Below, one piece after another: positions 15,858-25,179 of a stretch of 64,000 nt of DNA. Position 1 is the first letter of the stretch, and each line of letters begins with the position of its first letter. This stretch comes from Pseudomonas alkylphenolica (lineage in GTDB: Bacteria > Pseudomonadota > Gammaproteobacteria > Pseudomonadales > Pseudomonadaceae). Made by a program: the position numbers and the translations under genes. The notes under the pieces are model-generated. The model was not told where the DNA came from. It saw only the letters and a list, made by a program, of their open reading frames with translations, and did no database searches. The stretch lies in the NCBI RefSeq assembly GCF_000746525.1, contig NZ_CP009048.1, positions 219,501 to 283,500 of the forward strand. Reading direction: 5' to 3'.

Positions 15858-17087
15858 TTAGAACAGTACGCGGGAACGGATAGTGCCCTTGACGTGTTGC
15901 AGTTTTTCTTGCGCCAGATCCGAGTACTCGGCGTCAACGTCGATTACTACGTAACCGACTTTCTCGTTGGTCTGCAGGAACTGACCGGAGATGTTGATCG
16001 CGTTTTCGGCGAAAACTTTGTTGATCTCGCTGAGTACGCCCGGAATGTTTTCGTGGATGTGCAGCAGACGGTGCTTGCCCGGGTGAGCCGGCAGGGCCAC
16101 TTCAGGGAAGTTGACCGACGAAACGGAAGTACCGTTGTCGCTGTACTTGACCAGTTTCTCGGCCACTTCCAGACCGATGTTGGCCTGGGCTTCGGCGGTG
16201 GAACCACCGATGTGCGGGGTCAGGATCACGTTGTCCAGGCCACGCAGCGGGCTTTCGAACTGCTCGTCATTGGAACGCGGCTCGACCGGGAACACGTCGA
16301 TGGCGGCGCCGATCAGGTGCTTGTCCTTGATCGCTGCAGCCAGGTGATCCAGCTCGACCACGGTACCGCGGGCGGCGTTGATCAGGATCGAGCCTTTCTT
16401 CATCGCGCGGATTTCTTTCTCGCCGATCATCCACTGGGTGGATGGCAGCTCAGGCACGTGCAGCGAGACGATATCAGCCAGACCCAGCAGCTCGTTCAGG
16501 CTGGCGACCTGGGTAGCGTTGCCCAGTGGCAGCTTGGTCAGCGGGTCGAAGAAGAACACCTGCATGCCAAGGCTTTCGGCCAGGACCGACAGTTGGGTGC
16601 CGATCGAACCGTAACCGACGATACCCAGTTTTTTGCCCCGGATTTCGAAGGAGTTGGCCGCGCTTTTGATCCAGCCACCACGGTGGCAGGAAGCGTTTTT
16701 CTCCGGGATGCCGCGCAGCAGCAGGATCGCTTCGGCCAGCACCAGCTCGGCGACCGAACGGGTGTTGGAGTACGGCGCGTTGAACACGGCGATACCGCGC
16801 TCGCGGGCCGCGTCCAGGTCGACCTGGTTGGTACCGATGCAGAAACAGCCGACAGCGACCAGTTTCTTGGCGCAGTCGAAAACCTCTTCGGTCAGTTGAG
16901 TGCGCGAGCGGATACCGATGAAGTGGGCATCGGCGATCTTTTCTTTCAGCTCAGCGTCGGGCAGAGAACCGGTGAGGTACTCGATGTTGCTATACCCGGC
17001 GGCCTTGAGGACGTCCACGGCGGATTGGTGGACGCCTTCGAGAAGAAGGAACTTGATCTTGCTCTTATCGAGAGAAGTCTTGCTCAT
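15858..17087 (-). CDS. serA: D-3-phosphoglycerate dehydrogenase
   Basis: First enzyme of serine biosynthesis (3-phosphoglycerate to 3-phosphohydroxypyruvate), 409 residues, equal to the E. coli type. Rossmann motif GIVGYGSIGTQLS at about 158-170, catalytic Arg in NAARGTVV, Glu in DVFPVEPRS and His in TPHIGGST. A C-terminal ACT domain (HENIPGVLSEINKVFAENAINISG) should confer serine feedback inhibition. A longer open frame exists, but MSKTSLDKSK at 17087 is the family start. Divergent from the D-2-hydroxyglutarate dehydrogenase gene; SerA also makes D-2-hydroxyglutarate, which links the two. Confidence 0.95.
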   Translation of the reverse strand: MSKTSLDKSKIKFLLLEGVHQSAVDVLKAAGYSNIEYLTGSLPDAELKEKIADAHFIGIRSRTQLTEEVFDCAKKLVAVGCFCIGTNQVDLDAARERGIAVFNAPYSNTRSVAELVLAEAILLLRGIPEKNASCHRGGWIKSAANSFEIRGKKLGIVGYGSIGTQLSVLAESLGMQVFFFDPLTKLPLGNATQVASLNELLGLADIVSLHVPELPSTQWMIGEKEIRAMKKGSILINAARGTVVELDHLAAAIKDKHLIGAAIDVFPVEPRSNDEQFESPLRGLDNVILTPHIGGSTAEAQANIGLEVAEKLVKYSDNGTSVSSVNFPEVALPAHPGKHRLLHIHENIPGVLSEINKVFAENAINISGQFLQTNEKVGYVVIDVDAEYSDLAQEKLQHVKGTIRSRVLF

Positions 17088-17259
17088 CTGCGTAAACCTG
17101 TGTCCCGGAGAAAAATGGCAGGGAAGTGAAGCTCTCGCAGCATCGGCGTAAAGCTCGATCAGCGGGGGGCGTATGCTAGCATGAGTCCCCCCCGATACGC
17201 CCATCCCTGGCACGTGAAGAGTGCTCAGGGTGACTATGAATAGTTCGAGAGTTCTGTCG

Positions 17260-18657
17260 ATGACCAATTCTGCGTTGCTTGATGAGCTGATGACCCTGGT
17301 TGAGCCCGGCAAGGTGCTGACCGATGCGGATTCCCTCGAGACTTACGGCAAGGATTGGACCAAACACTTTGCCCCAGCACCGCTGGCCATCGTGTTTCCC
17401 AAGAGCACCGAGCAGGTCCAGGCGATCGTGCGCTGGGCCAACCGGCACAAGGTTGCCCTGGTGCCTTCGGGCGGGCGTACCGGCCTTTCGGCGGCAGCGG
17501 TGGCGGCCAATGGTGAAGTGGTTGTGTCCTTCGACTACATGAACCAGATCCTCGCCTTCGATGAGTTCGACCGAAGCGTGGTCTGCCAGCCGGGCGTGGT
17601 TACTGAGCAACTGCAGAACTTTGCCGAAGACAAGGGCCTGTACTATCCGGTCGACTTCGCTTCTGCAGGTTCAAGCCAGATTGGCGGCAATATCGGCACC
17701 AATGCTGGCGGAATCAAAGTGATTCGCTACGGCATGACCCGTAACTGGGTGGCCGGCCTGAAGGTGGTCACCGGCACCGGCGACCTGCTGGAGCTGAACA
17801 AGGACCTGATCAAGAACGCCACGGGCTACGACCTGCGTCAGCTGTTTATCGGCGCCGAAGGCACCTTGGGCTTTGTGGTCGAGGCGACCATGCGTCTGGA
17901 TCGTGCGCCGAACAACCTCACCGCGATGGTCCTCGGCACGCCGGATTTCGACTCGATCATGCCGGTGTTGCACGCCTTCCGCGACAAGCTCGACCTGACG
18001 GCTTTCGAGTTCTTTTCTGACAAGGCCCTGGCCAAGATCATGGGCCGTGGCGATGTTCCCGCGCCGTTCGAAACGCCGTGCCCGTTCTATGCCCTGCTGG
18101 AGTTCGAAGCCAGCACTGAGGAAGTGGCCAACGCCGCCCTGGCTACCTTCGAACACTGCGTGGAGCAGGGTTGGGTGCTCGATGGCGTAATGAGCCAGAG
18201 CGAGCAACAGCTGCAGAACCTGTGGAAGCTGCGCGAGTACATCTCCGAAACCATCTCGCACTGGACTCCGTACAAGAACGACATATCGGTCACCGTGTCG
18301 AAAGTACCGGCTTTCCTCAAGGATATTGACGCGATCGTCGCAGAAAACTATCCGGATTTCGAAGTGGTCTGGTATGGCCACATCGGCGACGGCAACCTGC
18401 ACCTGAACATCCTCAAACCCGATGACCTGAGCAAGGACGAGTTCTTTGCCAAGTGCGCTACGGTGAACAAGTGGGTGTTCGAGATCGTGCAGAAGTACAA
18501 CGGCTCGATTTCAGCCGAACACGGGGTGGGCATGACCAAGCGTGATTACCTCACCTACAGTCGCTCGCCCGTGGAAATTCAATACATGAAAGCGGTGAAG
18601 GCGGTGTTTGATCCGAACGGGATCATGAACCCGGGCAAAATCTTCGCTGTCGAGTAA
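17260..18657 (+). CDS. FAD-binding D-2-hydroxyglutarate dehydrogenase
   Basis: FAD_binding_4/GlcD-family flavoenzyme of 465 residues oxidising a D-2-hydroxyacid. PCMH-type FAD site: PSGGRTGLSAAAV at about 75-87 and SSQIGGNIGTNAGGIKV at about 137-153. C-terminal GlcD-type domain with WYGHIGDGNLHLN (metal-binding His) and AEHGVGMTKRDYL. Such enzymes beside serA have been shown in Pseudomonas to recycle the D-2-hydroxyglutarate made by SerA, and this divergent pairing fits. The ATG at 17260 with GAGAG upstream was chosen over in-frame starts at 17221 and 17236. Confidence 0.88.
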   Translation: MTNSALLDELMTLVEPGKVLTDADSLETYGKDWTKHFAPAPLAIVFPKSTEQVQAIVRWANRHKVALVPSGGRTGLSAAAVAANGEVVVSFDYMNQILAFDEFDRSVVCQPGVVTEQLQNFAEDKGLYYPVDFASAGSSQIGGNIGTNAGGIKVIRYGMTRNWVAGLKVVTGTGDLLELNKDLIKNATGYDLRQLFIGAEGTLGFVVEATMRLDRAPNNLTAMVLGTPDFDSIMPVLHAFRDKLDLTAFEFFSDKALAKIMGRGDVPAPFETPCPFYALLEFEASTEEVANAALATFEHCVEQGWVLDGVMSQSEQQLQNLWKLREYISETISHWTPYKNDISVTVSKVPAFLKDIDAIVAENYPDFEVVWYGHIGDGNLHLNILKPDDLSKDEFFAKCATVNKWVFEIVQKYNGSISAEHGVGMTKRDYLTYSRSPVEIQYMKAVKAVFDPNGIMNPGKIFAVE

Positions 18658-18698
18658 GTCAAAGGCATAAGAGCTTCCAATAGCGCCAGGAGTCGGTA

Positions 18699-19364
18699 AT
18701 GAGCTATCAGCACCAGTATGTAGACGGCACGCGTATTCACTTTCCCCTGGGCAAGGTGGTGTGCATCGGGCGCAACTATGCCGAGCACGCCAAAGAACTG
18801 GACAACCCGATCCCGACCGAGCCGCTGCTGTTTATCAAACCGGGCAGCTGTGTGGTGCCGGTCAATAGTGGCTTCAAGATCCCGACCGAGCGCGGTTCGG
18901 TGCACTACGAAGCGGAAATTGCCGTGTTGCTGGGCAAGTCGCTGTCTACCTCGCCCAGCGAAGAAGAGGTGCTCGACGCCATTTCCGGTTTCGCGCCGGC
19001 CCTGGACCTGACCCTGCGCGACCTGCAGGCGCAGCTCAAGGACAAAGGCCTGCCATGGGAGCGTGCCAAGTGTTTCGACGGCGCCTGTGTGCTGGCACCC
19101 TTTGTCGCCGGGAGCACCTTCGAAGACCTGGCCGATATCGGTATTCGCCTGACCATCAATGGCCAAGTGCGCCAGGACGGCAACAGCGCGCTGATGCTCA
19201 ACCCGATCGTGCCGATGATTCAGCACATGGCTTCGCAGTTCGGCCTGCAGGCCGGTGATGTGATTCTGACCGGTACGCCAGTGGGTGTCGGCCCGCTCAA
19301 TCCGGGCGATGAGCTGGTGCTGGAGCTGCCTGGCGTCAGCCGCTTCGAAAGCACAGTGTTGTAA
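18699..19364 (+). CDS. Fumarylacetoacetate hydrolase family protein (FAHD1-like)
   Basis: Cytoplasmic hydrolase/decarboxylase of 221 residues with the single-domain FAH plan of acylpyruvases and oxaloacetate decarboxylases. Visible: VVCIGRNYAEHAKEL, metal ligand region VHYEAEIAVLLG (Glu-x-Glu), GFAPALDLTLRDLQ and LTGTPVGVGPL. It follows the flavoenzyme by 41 bases and is probably co-transcribed. AGGAG lies ahead of the ATG. Confidence 0.85.
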   Translation: MSYQHQYVDGTRIHFPLGKVVCIGRNYAEHAKELDNPIPTEPLLFIKPGSCVVPVNSGFKIPTERGSVHYEAEIAVLLGKSLSTSPSEEEVLDAISGFAPALDLTLRDLQAQLKDKGLPWERAKCFDGACVLAPFVAGSTFEDLADIGIRLTINGQVRQDGNSALMLNPIVPMIQHMASQFGLQAGDVILTGTPVGVGPLNPGDELVLELPGVSRFESTVL

Positions 19365-19370
19365 CCCGTC

Positions 19371-19397
19371 AGGGCAGCCAGTCACACTGGCTGCCCT
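19371..19397 (+). terminator. Strong hairpin after the FAH-family gene
   Basis: AGGGCAGCCAGT (19371-19382) and ACTGGCTGCCCT (19386-19397) form a perfect 12-bp stem with a 3-base loop, 7 bases past the stop. The T-rich part (CTTTT) is 13 bases further on, so termination is likely but atypical. Confidence 0.55.
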
Positions 19398-19513
19398 GCG
19401 CGCTGTCGGCTTTTGTCATTTTTTTCACAAACAATCCGGATAATGTTTGCGGATCTGGCTCTGCGAACGTGCCGGTAATGTGTTATTAACTGGCAAAAAA
19501 GAGCAGCGATCCC

Positions 19514-20446
19514 ATGGCCACTCCCGTTCCATCCGGTAAATCCGTGCCGTCTGCGCGAAAGCGTGGGCTCGCCTTGCGTTGGTCGACCTGGTTGGCGGCG
19601 ACAGCGATCATCGGTTATGGCGTGGCGATTGCCATGCATTGGGATGATCGCGGGCTATTGTGGCTGAAGGAGCGTTTTGAGACCCCGGCGGAGCAGCAAG
19701 CCAGCATCTGGTTGCCGGACTACCAGGTCGATATCGATGCCAAAGTATTGCCGGGCATGGAAGATGACGAAGCCTCCGACCTGACCTACAACCCGGTCAG
19801 CAAAACCCTGTTCGCCGTCATGGGCAAAAACCCCTTCCTGGTCGAGCTGAACCTTGAAGGTGATGTGCTGCGCAAGATGCCGCTGGAAGGCTGGAGCAAC
19901 CCTGAAGGTGTGGCGGTACTTGAAGGTGGACGGCTGGCGATTGTCGATGAACGTGATCACTCGCTGACCATTGTTACCCTGACTGCCGATACCCGTTCCC
20001 TGAATATCGCTGATTTCCCGCAGTACGATCTAGGCCCGTCGGAGAACCAGAACAAGGCGTTCGAGGCGATAGCCTGGGACCCTCGCCAGCAACGTATTGT
20101 CCTTGGCGAAGAGCGTCCGCCGGCCTTGTTCACCTGGAACAGCGATGGCCATAGCCCGCTGGCCGGTGACAAGCAGCCGTTGCCAAACGAAGAACTGGAC
20201 CTGCGCAACCTCTCGGCCCTGGGCATCGACCCGCGTACCGGGCATATGCTGGTGCTGTCTGCCGATTCCAATATGTTGCTGGAGCTGGATGAGAGCGGCG
20301 AGCAGGTCAGCTTCATGACCCTGCTGGGCGGCTTCAACGGTCTGAACAAGCGCATTCCGCGGGCCGAAGGTGTGGCCATGGATGAGCAGGGCACCCTGTA
20401 CATCGTCAGTGAACCAGACCTGTTCTACCGTTTTAAAAAGCCCTGA
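19514..20446 (+). CDS. SdiA-regulated domain protein, copy 1
   Basis: Membrane-anchored beta-propeller-like protein of the SdiA-regulated (YjiK) family, 310 residues. A membrane helix (WLAATAIIGYGVAIAM, about 27-42) follows a basic N-terminus, leaving the propeller outside. Repeating blade motifs: SDLTYNPVSKTLFAV, EGVAVLEGGRLAIVDER, FEAIAWDPRQQRIVLGEE, ALGIDPRTGHMLVLS, EGVAMDEQGTLYIVSEP. Function unknown. Tandem with a paralogue 68 bases downstream. Confidence 0.8.
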   Translation: MATPVPSGKSVPSARKRGLALRWSTWLAATAIIGYGVAIAMHWDDRGLLWLKERFETPAEQQASIWLPDYQVDIDAKVLPGMEDDEASDLTYNPVSKTLFAVMGKNPFLVELNLEGDVLRKMPLEGWSNPEGVAVLEGGRLAIVDERDHSLTIVTLTADTRSLNIADFPQYDLGPSENQNKAFEAIAWDPRQQRIVLGEERPPALFTWNSDGHSPLAGDKQPLPNEELDLRNLSALGIDPRTGHMLVLSADSNMLLELDESGEQVSFMTLLGGFNGLNKRIPRAEGVAMDEQGTLYIVSEPDLFYRFKKP

Positions 20447-20514
20447 TCAGGATTTAAGCTTGGCTTCAGTTGAGTGTGGTTAGATTCAGGCTGTCATCTA
20501 TAGAGTTCTCCTGA

Positions 20515-21426
20515 ATGCGTCGCTACATCCGCCTGCCTCTGATTTTCCTGGTTGTCAGCCTGCTGGCTGTGCTTGTGCTTGCAGCGGCGGGGCAGCATTA
20601 CCGCTTGTTCGAACGCGGCTGGTTCAATTTCAAGACCTGGTGGCAGCCCTCCGAGCTGAGCATCGGTCTGGACCAGTATCGCGTGGCGATCGAGGCACAG
20701 CCCCTCGAAGGGCTGAATGACGATATCTCCGCACTCACCTTCGATCCGGACCGCAACAGCCTGTTCACCGTGACCAATCAGCGTTCTGAGTTGATTGAGC
20801 TGACGCTGGACGGGCGCGTACTGCGGCGGATACCACTCACCGGTTTCGGCGATCCCGAGGCGGTTGAATACGTCGGCCCCGGCAGTTATGTGATCACCGA
20901 TGAGCGTGAGCAACGCCTGATTCGTGTGCAGCTCAACGACAACACGCTATTGCTTGATGCCAAGGATGCCGAGCAACTGACCTTGGGGATCGGTCTGAAC
21001 GGCAACAAGGGCTTTGAGGGCCTGGCTTACGACTCGGTGGGCAAGCGCCTGTTCGTGGCCAAGGAGCGCGACCCGATGCTGATTTACGAGGTGCATGGCT
21101 TCCCCCACGAAAACCCCGAGCAGCCTTATGCGGTGCATGTGGTGCAGGACCAGAAGCGTGATTCACGGCTGTTTGTGCGCGATCTGTCGAGCTTGCAGTT
21201 CGATGAGCGCAGCGGCCATCTGCTGGCGTTGTCGGATGAGTCGCAGCTGGTGCTGGAGCTGGATGTGAAGGGTAAACCCTTGAGCAGTCTGTCACTGCGC
21301 AAGGGTTTTCAGGGCCTGAAGCAGAGCGTGCCGCAGGCTGAAGGCATTGCCATGGACGATGCCGGGACCATTTACCTGGTCAGCGAGCCGAACCTGTTTT
21401 ACGTGTTCAAGAAACCGACCGAGTAA
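20515..21426 (+). CDS. SdiA-regulated domain protein, copy 2
   Basis: Second member of the tandem pair, 303 residues, same plan: N-terminal helix LIFLVVSLLAVLVLAAAG (8-25), then blade motifs SALTFDPDRNSLFTV, EAVEYVGPGSYVITDER, FEGLAYDSVGKRLFVAKE, SLQFDERSGHLLALS, EGIAMDDAGTIYLVSEPNLFY. The closing motif SEP-x-LFY-x-FKKP is nearly identical in both copies, so they arose by duplication. The start follows GAGTTCTCCTG; no strong ribosome binding site is seen. Confidence 0.78.
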   Translation: MRRYIRLPLIFLVVSLLAVLVLAAAGQHYRLFERGWFNFKTWWQPSELSIGLDQYRVAIEAQPLEGLNDDISALTFDPDRNSLFTVTNQRSELIELTLDGRVLRRIPLTGFGDPEAVEYVGPGSYVITDEREQRLIRVQLNDNTLLLDAKDAEQLTLGIGLNGNKGFEGLAYDSVGKRLFVAKERDPMLIYEVHGFPHENPEQPYAVHVVQDQKRDSRLFVRDLSSLQFDERSGHLLALSDESQLVLELDVKGKPLSSLSLRKGFQGLKQSVPQAEGIAMDDAGTIYLVSEPNLFYVFKKPTE

Positions 21427-21431
21427 GCTTC

Positions 21432-21480
21432 ATCGCGGGGCAAGCTCGCTCCCACAGTGGGAGCGGGCTTGCCCCGCGAT
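21432..21480. repeat. REP inverted pair with one-base spacer
   Basis: Reverse core 21432-21455 (one change, AAGCTCGC) and forward core 21457-21480 with a single A between. The tightest pair in the window; lies between the convergent SdiA-regulated and rpiA genes. Confidence 0.9.
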
Positions 21481-21484
21481 GCTT

Positions 21485-22156
21485 TTAGACCTTGAGAGTC
21501 TTGACCCCTTCAGAAGTCCCCAGCAACAGCAGGTCCGCCGGCCGTGCCGCAAACAAACCGTTGGTGACCACGCCGACAATGGCGTTGATCTGGCTTTCCA
21601 GTTCCACCGGGTTGGTGATCTGCAGGTTATGCACATCGAGGATGATGTTGCCGTTGTCCGTGACCACGCCTTCACGATAGACCGGGTCGCCGCCCAGCTT
21701 GACCAGCTGGCGCGCCACATGGCTGCGGGCCATCGGGATCACTTCGACCGGCAGCGGGAAGGCGCCCAGCACCGGCACCAGCTTGCTGGCGTCGGCGATG
21801 CAGATGAAAGTCTTGGCCACAGCGGCAACGATCTTCTCGCGGGTCAGGGCTGCGCCGCCGCCTTTGATCAGGTTCAGGTGCTCGTCGCTCTCGTCGGCGC
21901 CGTCGACATAGAACTCCAGGTCGCTGACGGTGTTCAGCTCATACACCGGAATACCGTGACCCTTCAGGCGTGCGGCAGTTGCTTCAGAGCTGGCCACGGC
22001 ACCATCGAAGGCAGCCTTGTGCTGGGCCAGGGCGTCGATGAAGCAGTTGGCGGTCGAGCCGGTGCCGACGCCGACGATGCTCTTGTCGTCGAGCTTGGGC
22101 AGAATGAAATCGACAGCAGCCTGGGCGACAGCCTGTTTGAGTTGGTCCTGGGTCAT
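21485..22156 (-). CDS. rpiA: Ribose-5-phosphate isomerase A
   Basis: Pentose phosphate enzyme interconverting ribose 5-phosphate and ribulose 5-phosphate, 223 residues. Motifs: [16 protein letters not shown] (phosphate loop, about 28-43), [20 protein letters not shown] with catalytic Asp/Glu, and LTREKIVA. The open frame continues upstream far into the antisense of ilvA, but MTQDQLKQ at 22156 is the conserved start. Divergent from ilvA. Confidence 0.95.
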   Translation of the reverse strand: MTQDQLKQAVAQAAVDFILPKLDDKSIVGVGTGSTANCFIDALAQHKAAFDGAVASSEATAARLKGHGIPVYELNTVSDLEFYVDGADESDEHLNLIKGGGAALTREKIVAAVAKTFICIADASKLVPVLGAFPLPVEVIPMARSHVARQLVKLGGDPVYREGVVTDNGNIILDVHNLQITNPVELESQINAIVGVVTNGLFAARPADLLLLGTSEGVKTLKV

Positions 22157-22291
22157 GCGGGCTCCGAAGCGGGGAGGAGTATCGTGAAGGCGCGTAGTAT
22201 AGCGGCTAAAACCACGGACTTGCTGTGGTCGCCCGACAAGGCGCTGGGGTAGACTTCCAGCCCCGCCCAACCGCTCAGTGATGCTTTCCCG

Positions 22292-23806
22292 ATGCTCGAA
22301 CAGTACGTCAAGAAGATCCTCACCTCGCGCGTTTACGACGTTGCCGTCGAAACCCCGTTGCAGACCGCCGGCCAGCTGAGCAAGCGCCTGGGCAACAACA
22401 TCCTGCTCAAGCGTGAAGACTTGCAGCCGGTGTTCTCTTTCAAGATTCGCGGTGCCTACAACAAGCTCGCCCAGCTGACCCCAGAGGAGCTGGCCCGTGG
22501 CGTGGTCACCGCCTCGGCCGGCAACCATGCCCAGGGCGTGGCGCTGGCGGCGCGAGAACTGGGGATCAAGGCGACCATCGTCATGCCCAAGACCACCCCG
22601 GAGATCAAGGTCGAAGGCGTGCGCTCGCGCGGTGGCAAGGTCGTGCTGCACGGCGACTCGTTCCCGGAAGCGCTGGCCTACTCGCTGAAGCTGGTCGACG
22701 AAAAGGGCTTCGTTTATATCCACCCCTATGACGATCCGCACACCATTGCCGGCCAGGGCACGGTGGCCATGGAGATCCTGCGCCAGCACCCGGGCCAGCT
22801 GGATGCGATCTTCGTTCCAGTGGGCGGCGGCGGCCTGATCGCCGGTATCGCCGCCTACGTGAAATACCTGCGTCCCGAGATCAAGGTGATCGGTGTCGAG
22901 CCAGATGACTCCAACTGCCTGCAGGCCGCCATGGCCGCGGGTGAGCGCGTGGTATTGCCGCAGGTCGGGCTGTTCGCCGATGGCGTGGCCGTAGCGCAGA
23001 TCGGCCAGCACACCTTTGACATCTGCAAAACCTATGTGGATGAAGTGGTGACCGTCAGTACGGATGAGATCTGTGCGGCGATCAAGGATATCTACGACGA
23101 TACCCGCTCGATCACCGAACCTGCCGGTGCACTGGGCGTGGCAGGGATCAAGAAGTACGTCGAACTCAATGGCGTCCACGGCCAGACCCTGGTGGCAATC
23201 GACTCGGGCGCCAACGTCAACTTCGACCGCCTGCGCCATGTTGCCGAGCGTGCCGAGCTGGGTGAAGGCCGCGAAGCCATCATTGCCGTGACCATCCCTG
23301 AGCAGCCGGGCAGCTTCAAGGCGTTCTGCGAGGCGATTGGCAAGCGTCAGATCACCGAATTCAACTACCGCTACCATGCCGATGGTGAAGCGCACATCTT
23401 CGTTGGCGTGCAGACCCATCCGGACACCGATCCGCGCAGTGCGCTGATCCACAGCCTGAGCGAGCAAGGCTTCCCGGTACTCGACCTGACCGACAACGAA
23501 CTGGCCAAGCTGCATATCCGTCACATGGTCGGTGGCCATGCCGCGCGGGTCAGTGACGAACTGGTGCTGCGTTTCGAGTTCCCGGAGCGTCCCGGAGCGT
23601 TGTTCAACTTCCTCAACAAGCTCGGCGGGCGCTGGAACATCTCGATGTTCCATTACCGCAACCATGGCGCGGCCGATGGTCGCGTGGTGGCGGGGCTGCA
23701 AGTCCCGGATGATGAGCGCCATCTGGTGCCTGCCGCGTTGGCCAAGATCGGCTATCCGTACTGGGATGAAACCGATAACCCCGCGTACCGGCTGTTCCTG
23801 GGCTGA
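22292..23806 (+). CDS. ilvA: Threonine ammonia-lyase, biosynthetic
   Basis: Converts threonine to 2-oxobutanoate for isoleucine synthesis; 504 residues as in biosynthetic IlvA. PLP lysine is Lys51 in [10 protein letters not shown]; glycine loop [11 protein letters not shown] at about 177-187; C-terminal pair of ACT-like regulatory domains (about 325-500; [16 protein letters not shown] and [18 protein letters not shown]) that bind isoleucine and valine. Confidence 0.95.
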   Translation: MLEQYVKKILTSRVYDVAVETPLQTAGQLSKRLGNNILLKREDLQPVFSFKIRGAYNKLAQLTPEELARGVVTASAGNHAQGVALAARELGIKATIVMPKTTPEIKVEGVRSRGGKVVLHGDSFPEALAYSLKLVDEKGFVYIHPYDDPHTIAGQGTVAMEILRQHPGQLDAIFVPVGGGGLIAGIAAYVKYLRPEIKVIGVEPDDSNCLQAAMAAGERVVLPQVGLFADGVAVAQIGQHTFDICKTYVDEVVTVSTDEICAAIKDIYDDTRSITEPAGALGVAGIKKYVELNGVHGQTLVAIDSGANVNFDRLRHVAERAELGEGREAIIAVTIPEQPGSFKAFCEAIGKRQITEFNYRYHADGEAHIFVGVQTHPDTDPRSALIHSLSEQGFPVLDLTDNELAKLHIRHMVGGHAARVSDELVLRFEFPERPGALFNFLNKLGGRWNISMFHYRNHGAADGRVVAGLQVPDDERHLVPAALAKIGYPYWDETDNPAYRLFLG

Positions 23807-23844
23807 GCAGCTAAGCTCAGGACAGCTCACAAGGAAGCAATGAC

Positions 23845-24273
23845 ATGGAATACCTGACTACGCTCAAGGTCCTGCACATCTCGGCCACCGTGCTGTTGCT
23901 CGGCAGTGCCCTTGGTCTGGCGATCTGGACCTGGCTGGCGCGCCGTAAGGGCGACACGGCAGCAGCGAGCCGGCTGATGCAGCGGCCGCTGGTGTTTGTC
24001 TGGCTGTTGATGGGTATCTGCCTGGTAAGCATGCCGTTCACCGGCTGGTGGCTGGTGCACCTGATCGGCTGGCCACTGGGCCAGACTTGGGTGCTGGGCT
24101 CCAGTGTGATCTACACCTTCGGCGCGTTCAGCTGGTTCTGGCTGCTGGCGCGGGTCAATCGCCTGCGCACGGCGCCGACTGCGGGTAATCCGAAGTTCAC
24201 CCTGGCGCTGGCGCTGTTCAGTGGTGTGTGTTTTATCGCTATCGCCGGCCTGATGGGCGCCAAGCCGGTCTGA
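23845..24273 (+). CDS. DUF2269 family membrane protein
   Basis: Small integral membrane protein of 142 residues with four predicted helices (about 8-28, 48-68, 75-97, 118-138) and a conserved early His in [21 protein letters not shown]2269 family, function unknown. AAGGAAGC precedes the ATG; 38 bases after ilvA, so possibly co-transcribed. Confidence 0.75.
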   Translation: MEYLTTLKVLHISATVLLLGSALGLAIWTWLARRKGDTAAASRLMQRPLVFVWLLMGICLVSMPFTGWWLVHLIGWPLGQTWVLGSSVIYTFGAFSWFWLLARVNRLRTAPTAGNPKFTLALALFSGVCFIAIAGLMGAKPV

Positions 24274-24287
24274 TCATGCGGGCTTCG

Positions 24288-24357
24288 GTGGGAGCGGGCT
24301 TGCCCCGCGATTGCGGTTGTTCAGTCACATCGCATCGCGGGGCAAGCCCGCTCCCAC
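24288..24357. repeat. REP inverted pair
   Basis: Forward core 24288-24311, reverse core 24334-24357. The loop carries TCAGTCACATCGC, shared with the pairs at 31571 and 32488, and in inverse form at 1230. Confidence 0.9.
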
Positions 24358-24382
24358 CGAGCAGTCGCTCCCATAGCGGCGA

Positions 24383-25039
24383 TCAATCGCGCAGGCTGAT
24401 CACAGGCCAACCGCGCTTTTGCGCTTCGGCGCGCAGCTTCGGGTCCGGATCGACGGCAACCGGATTGGCCACCTGCTCCAGCAGCGGCAGATCATTCATC
24501 GAATCGCTGTAGAAATAGCTGCCTTCCAGGCTAAAGCCGTTGTCTTCCAGCCATTGATTCAGACGCGTCACCTTGCCTTCACGGAAGCAGTGCACACCGG
24601 TACTGCGACCGGTGTAGCGACCGTCAACCATCTCGCATTCGGTAGCCAGCAGCGTCTCGACTTCCAGGCGCTTGGCAATCGGCCCGGTAATGAAGCGGTT
24701 GGTGGCGGTGATGATCACCAGCTTGTCGCCGGCATCGCGGTGCTTTTTCAGCAGGGCCAGGGACTTGGGCAGGATGATCGGTTCGACGCAATCGCGCATG
24801 AAATCGGCATGCCATTCGTCGAGCTGGGCCATTTCGGTATTGGCCAGGATCTCCAGGGTGAATTCCAGGTAGGCATTGAGGTCCAGCTTGCCGGCCAGGT
24901 AGTCCTGGTAGAACTCGTCGTTACGGTTCTTGTAGGCCACCGGGTCGAGAATGCCGCGCTCGCACAGGTAATCGCCCCATGCGTGGTCGCTGTCGCCGCC
25001 GAGGAGGGTATTGTCCAGATCGAATAAAGCCAGGCGCAT
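24383..25039 (-). CDS. HAD-IB family phosphatase (SerB-like)
   Basis: Cytoplasmic phosphatase of 218 residues, HAD subfamily IB. Motif [12 protein letters not shown] with nucleophile Asp7 and acid Asp9; motif II VIITATN at about 108-114; motif III Lys in REGKVTRL; motif [14 protein letters not shown]. Resembles SerB and CicA-type phosphatases, but its substrate cannot be fixed. Divergent from rppH across a 140-base spacer containing a perfect inverted repeat. Confidence 0.82.
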   Translation of the reverse strand: MRLALFDLDNTLLGGDSDHAWGDYLCERGILDPVAYKNRNDEFYQDYLAGKLDLNAYLEFTLEILANTEMAQLDEWHADFMRDCVEPIILPKSLALLKKHRDAGDKLVIITATNRFITGPIAKRLEVETLLATECEMVDGRYTGRSTGVHCFREGKVTRLNQWLEDNGFSLEGSYFYSDSMNDLPLLEQVANPVAVDPDPKLRAEAQKRGWPVISLRD

Positions 25040-25061
25040 TTAAGTCACTCGCATAACATCT

Positions 25062-25089
25062 GAAAAGTCCCACAGAATACGGACTTTTC
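25062..25089. promoter_or_regulatory. Inverted repeat in the HAD gene/rppH spacer
   Basis: GAAAAGTCC at 25062-25070 and GGACTTTTC at 25081-25089 are exact reverse complements 10 bases apart. It lies 23 bases upstream of the HAD gene start on the minus strand and about 90 bases ahead of rppH, so could be an operator or a leader hairpin. Confidence 0.35.
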
Positions 25090-25179
25090 ACATCGGTGCA
25101 CATAAGGTAAACAGGCGCGTTGCTGGCATTGTGGGCTTTGTGGAACAATGCCGTGACATGCGTTTGCGAGGTTGCTGCC

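Noticed and set aside
15894..17129. 411-codon plus-strand frame opposite serA.
   Set aside because: Shadow of the conserved serA; no family resemblance, no ribosome binding site.
22157..23830. Long minus-strand open frame continuing upstream of rpiA for more than 550 codons.
   Set aside because: It is the antisense of ilvA, kept open by GC-rich third positions. The predicted protein lacks any recognisable fold, and the rpiA start at 22156 is well defined.
24228..24512. Small frames with GAGLPRD or RGKPAPT motifs around REP pairs (also near 27800-28190, 31571, 62440).
   Set aside because: These peptides are translations of the REP core, not conserved proteins. Only the HD-oxygenase frame at 41493 carries one as part of a real gene.
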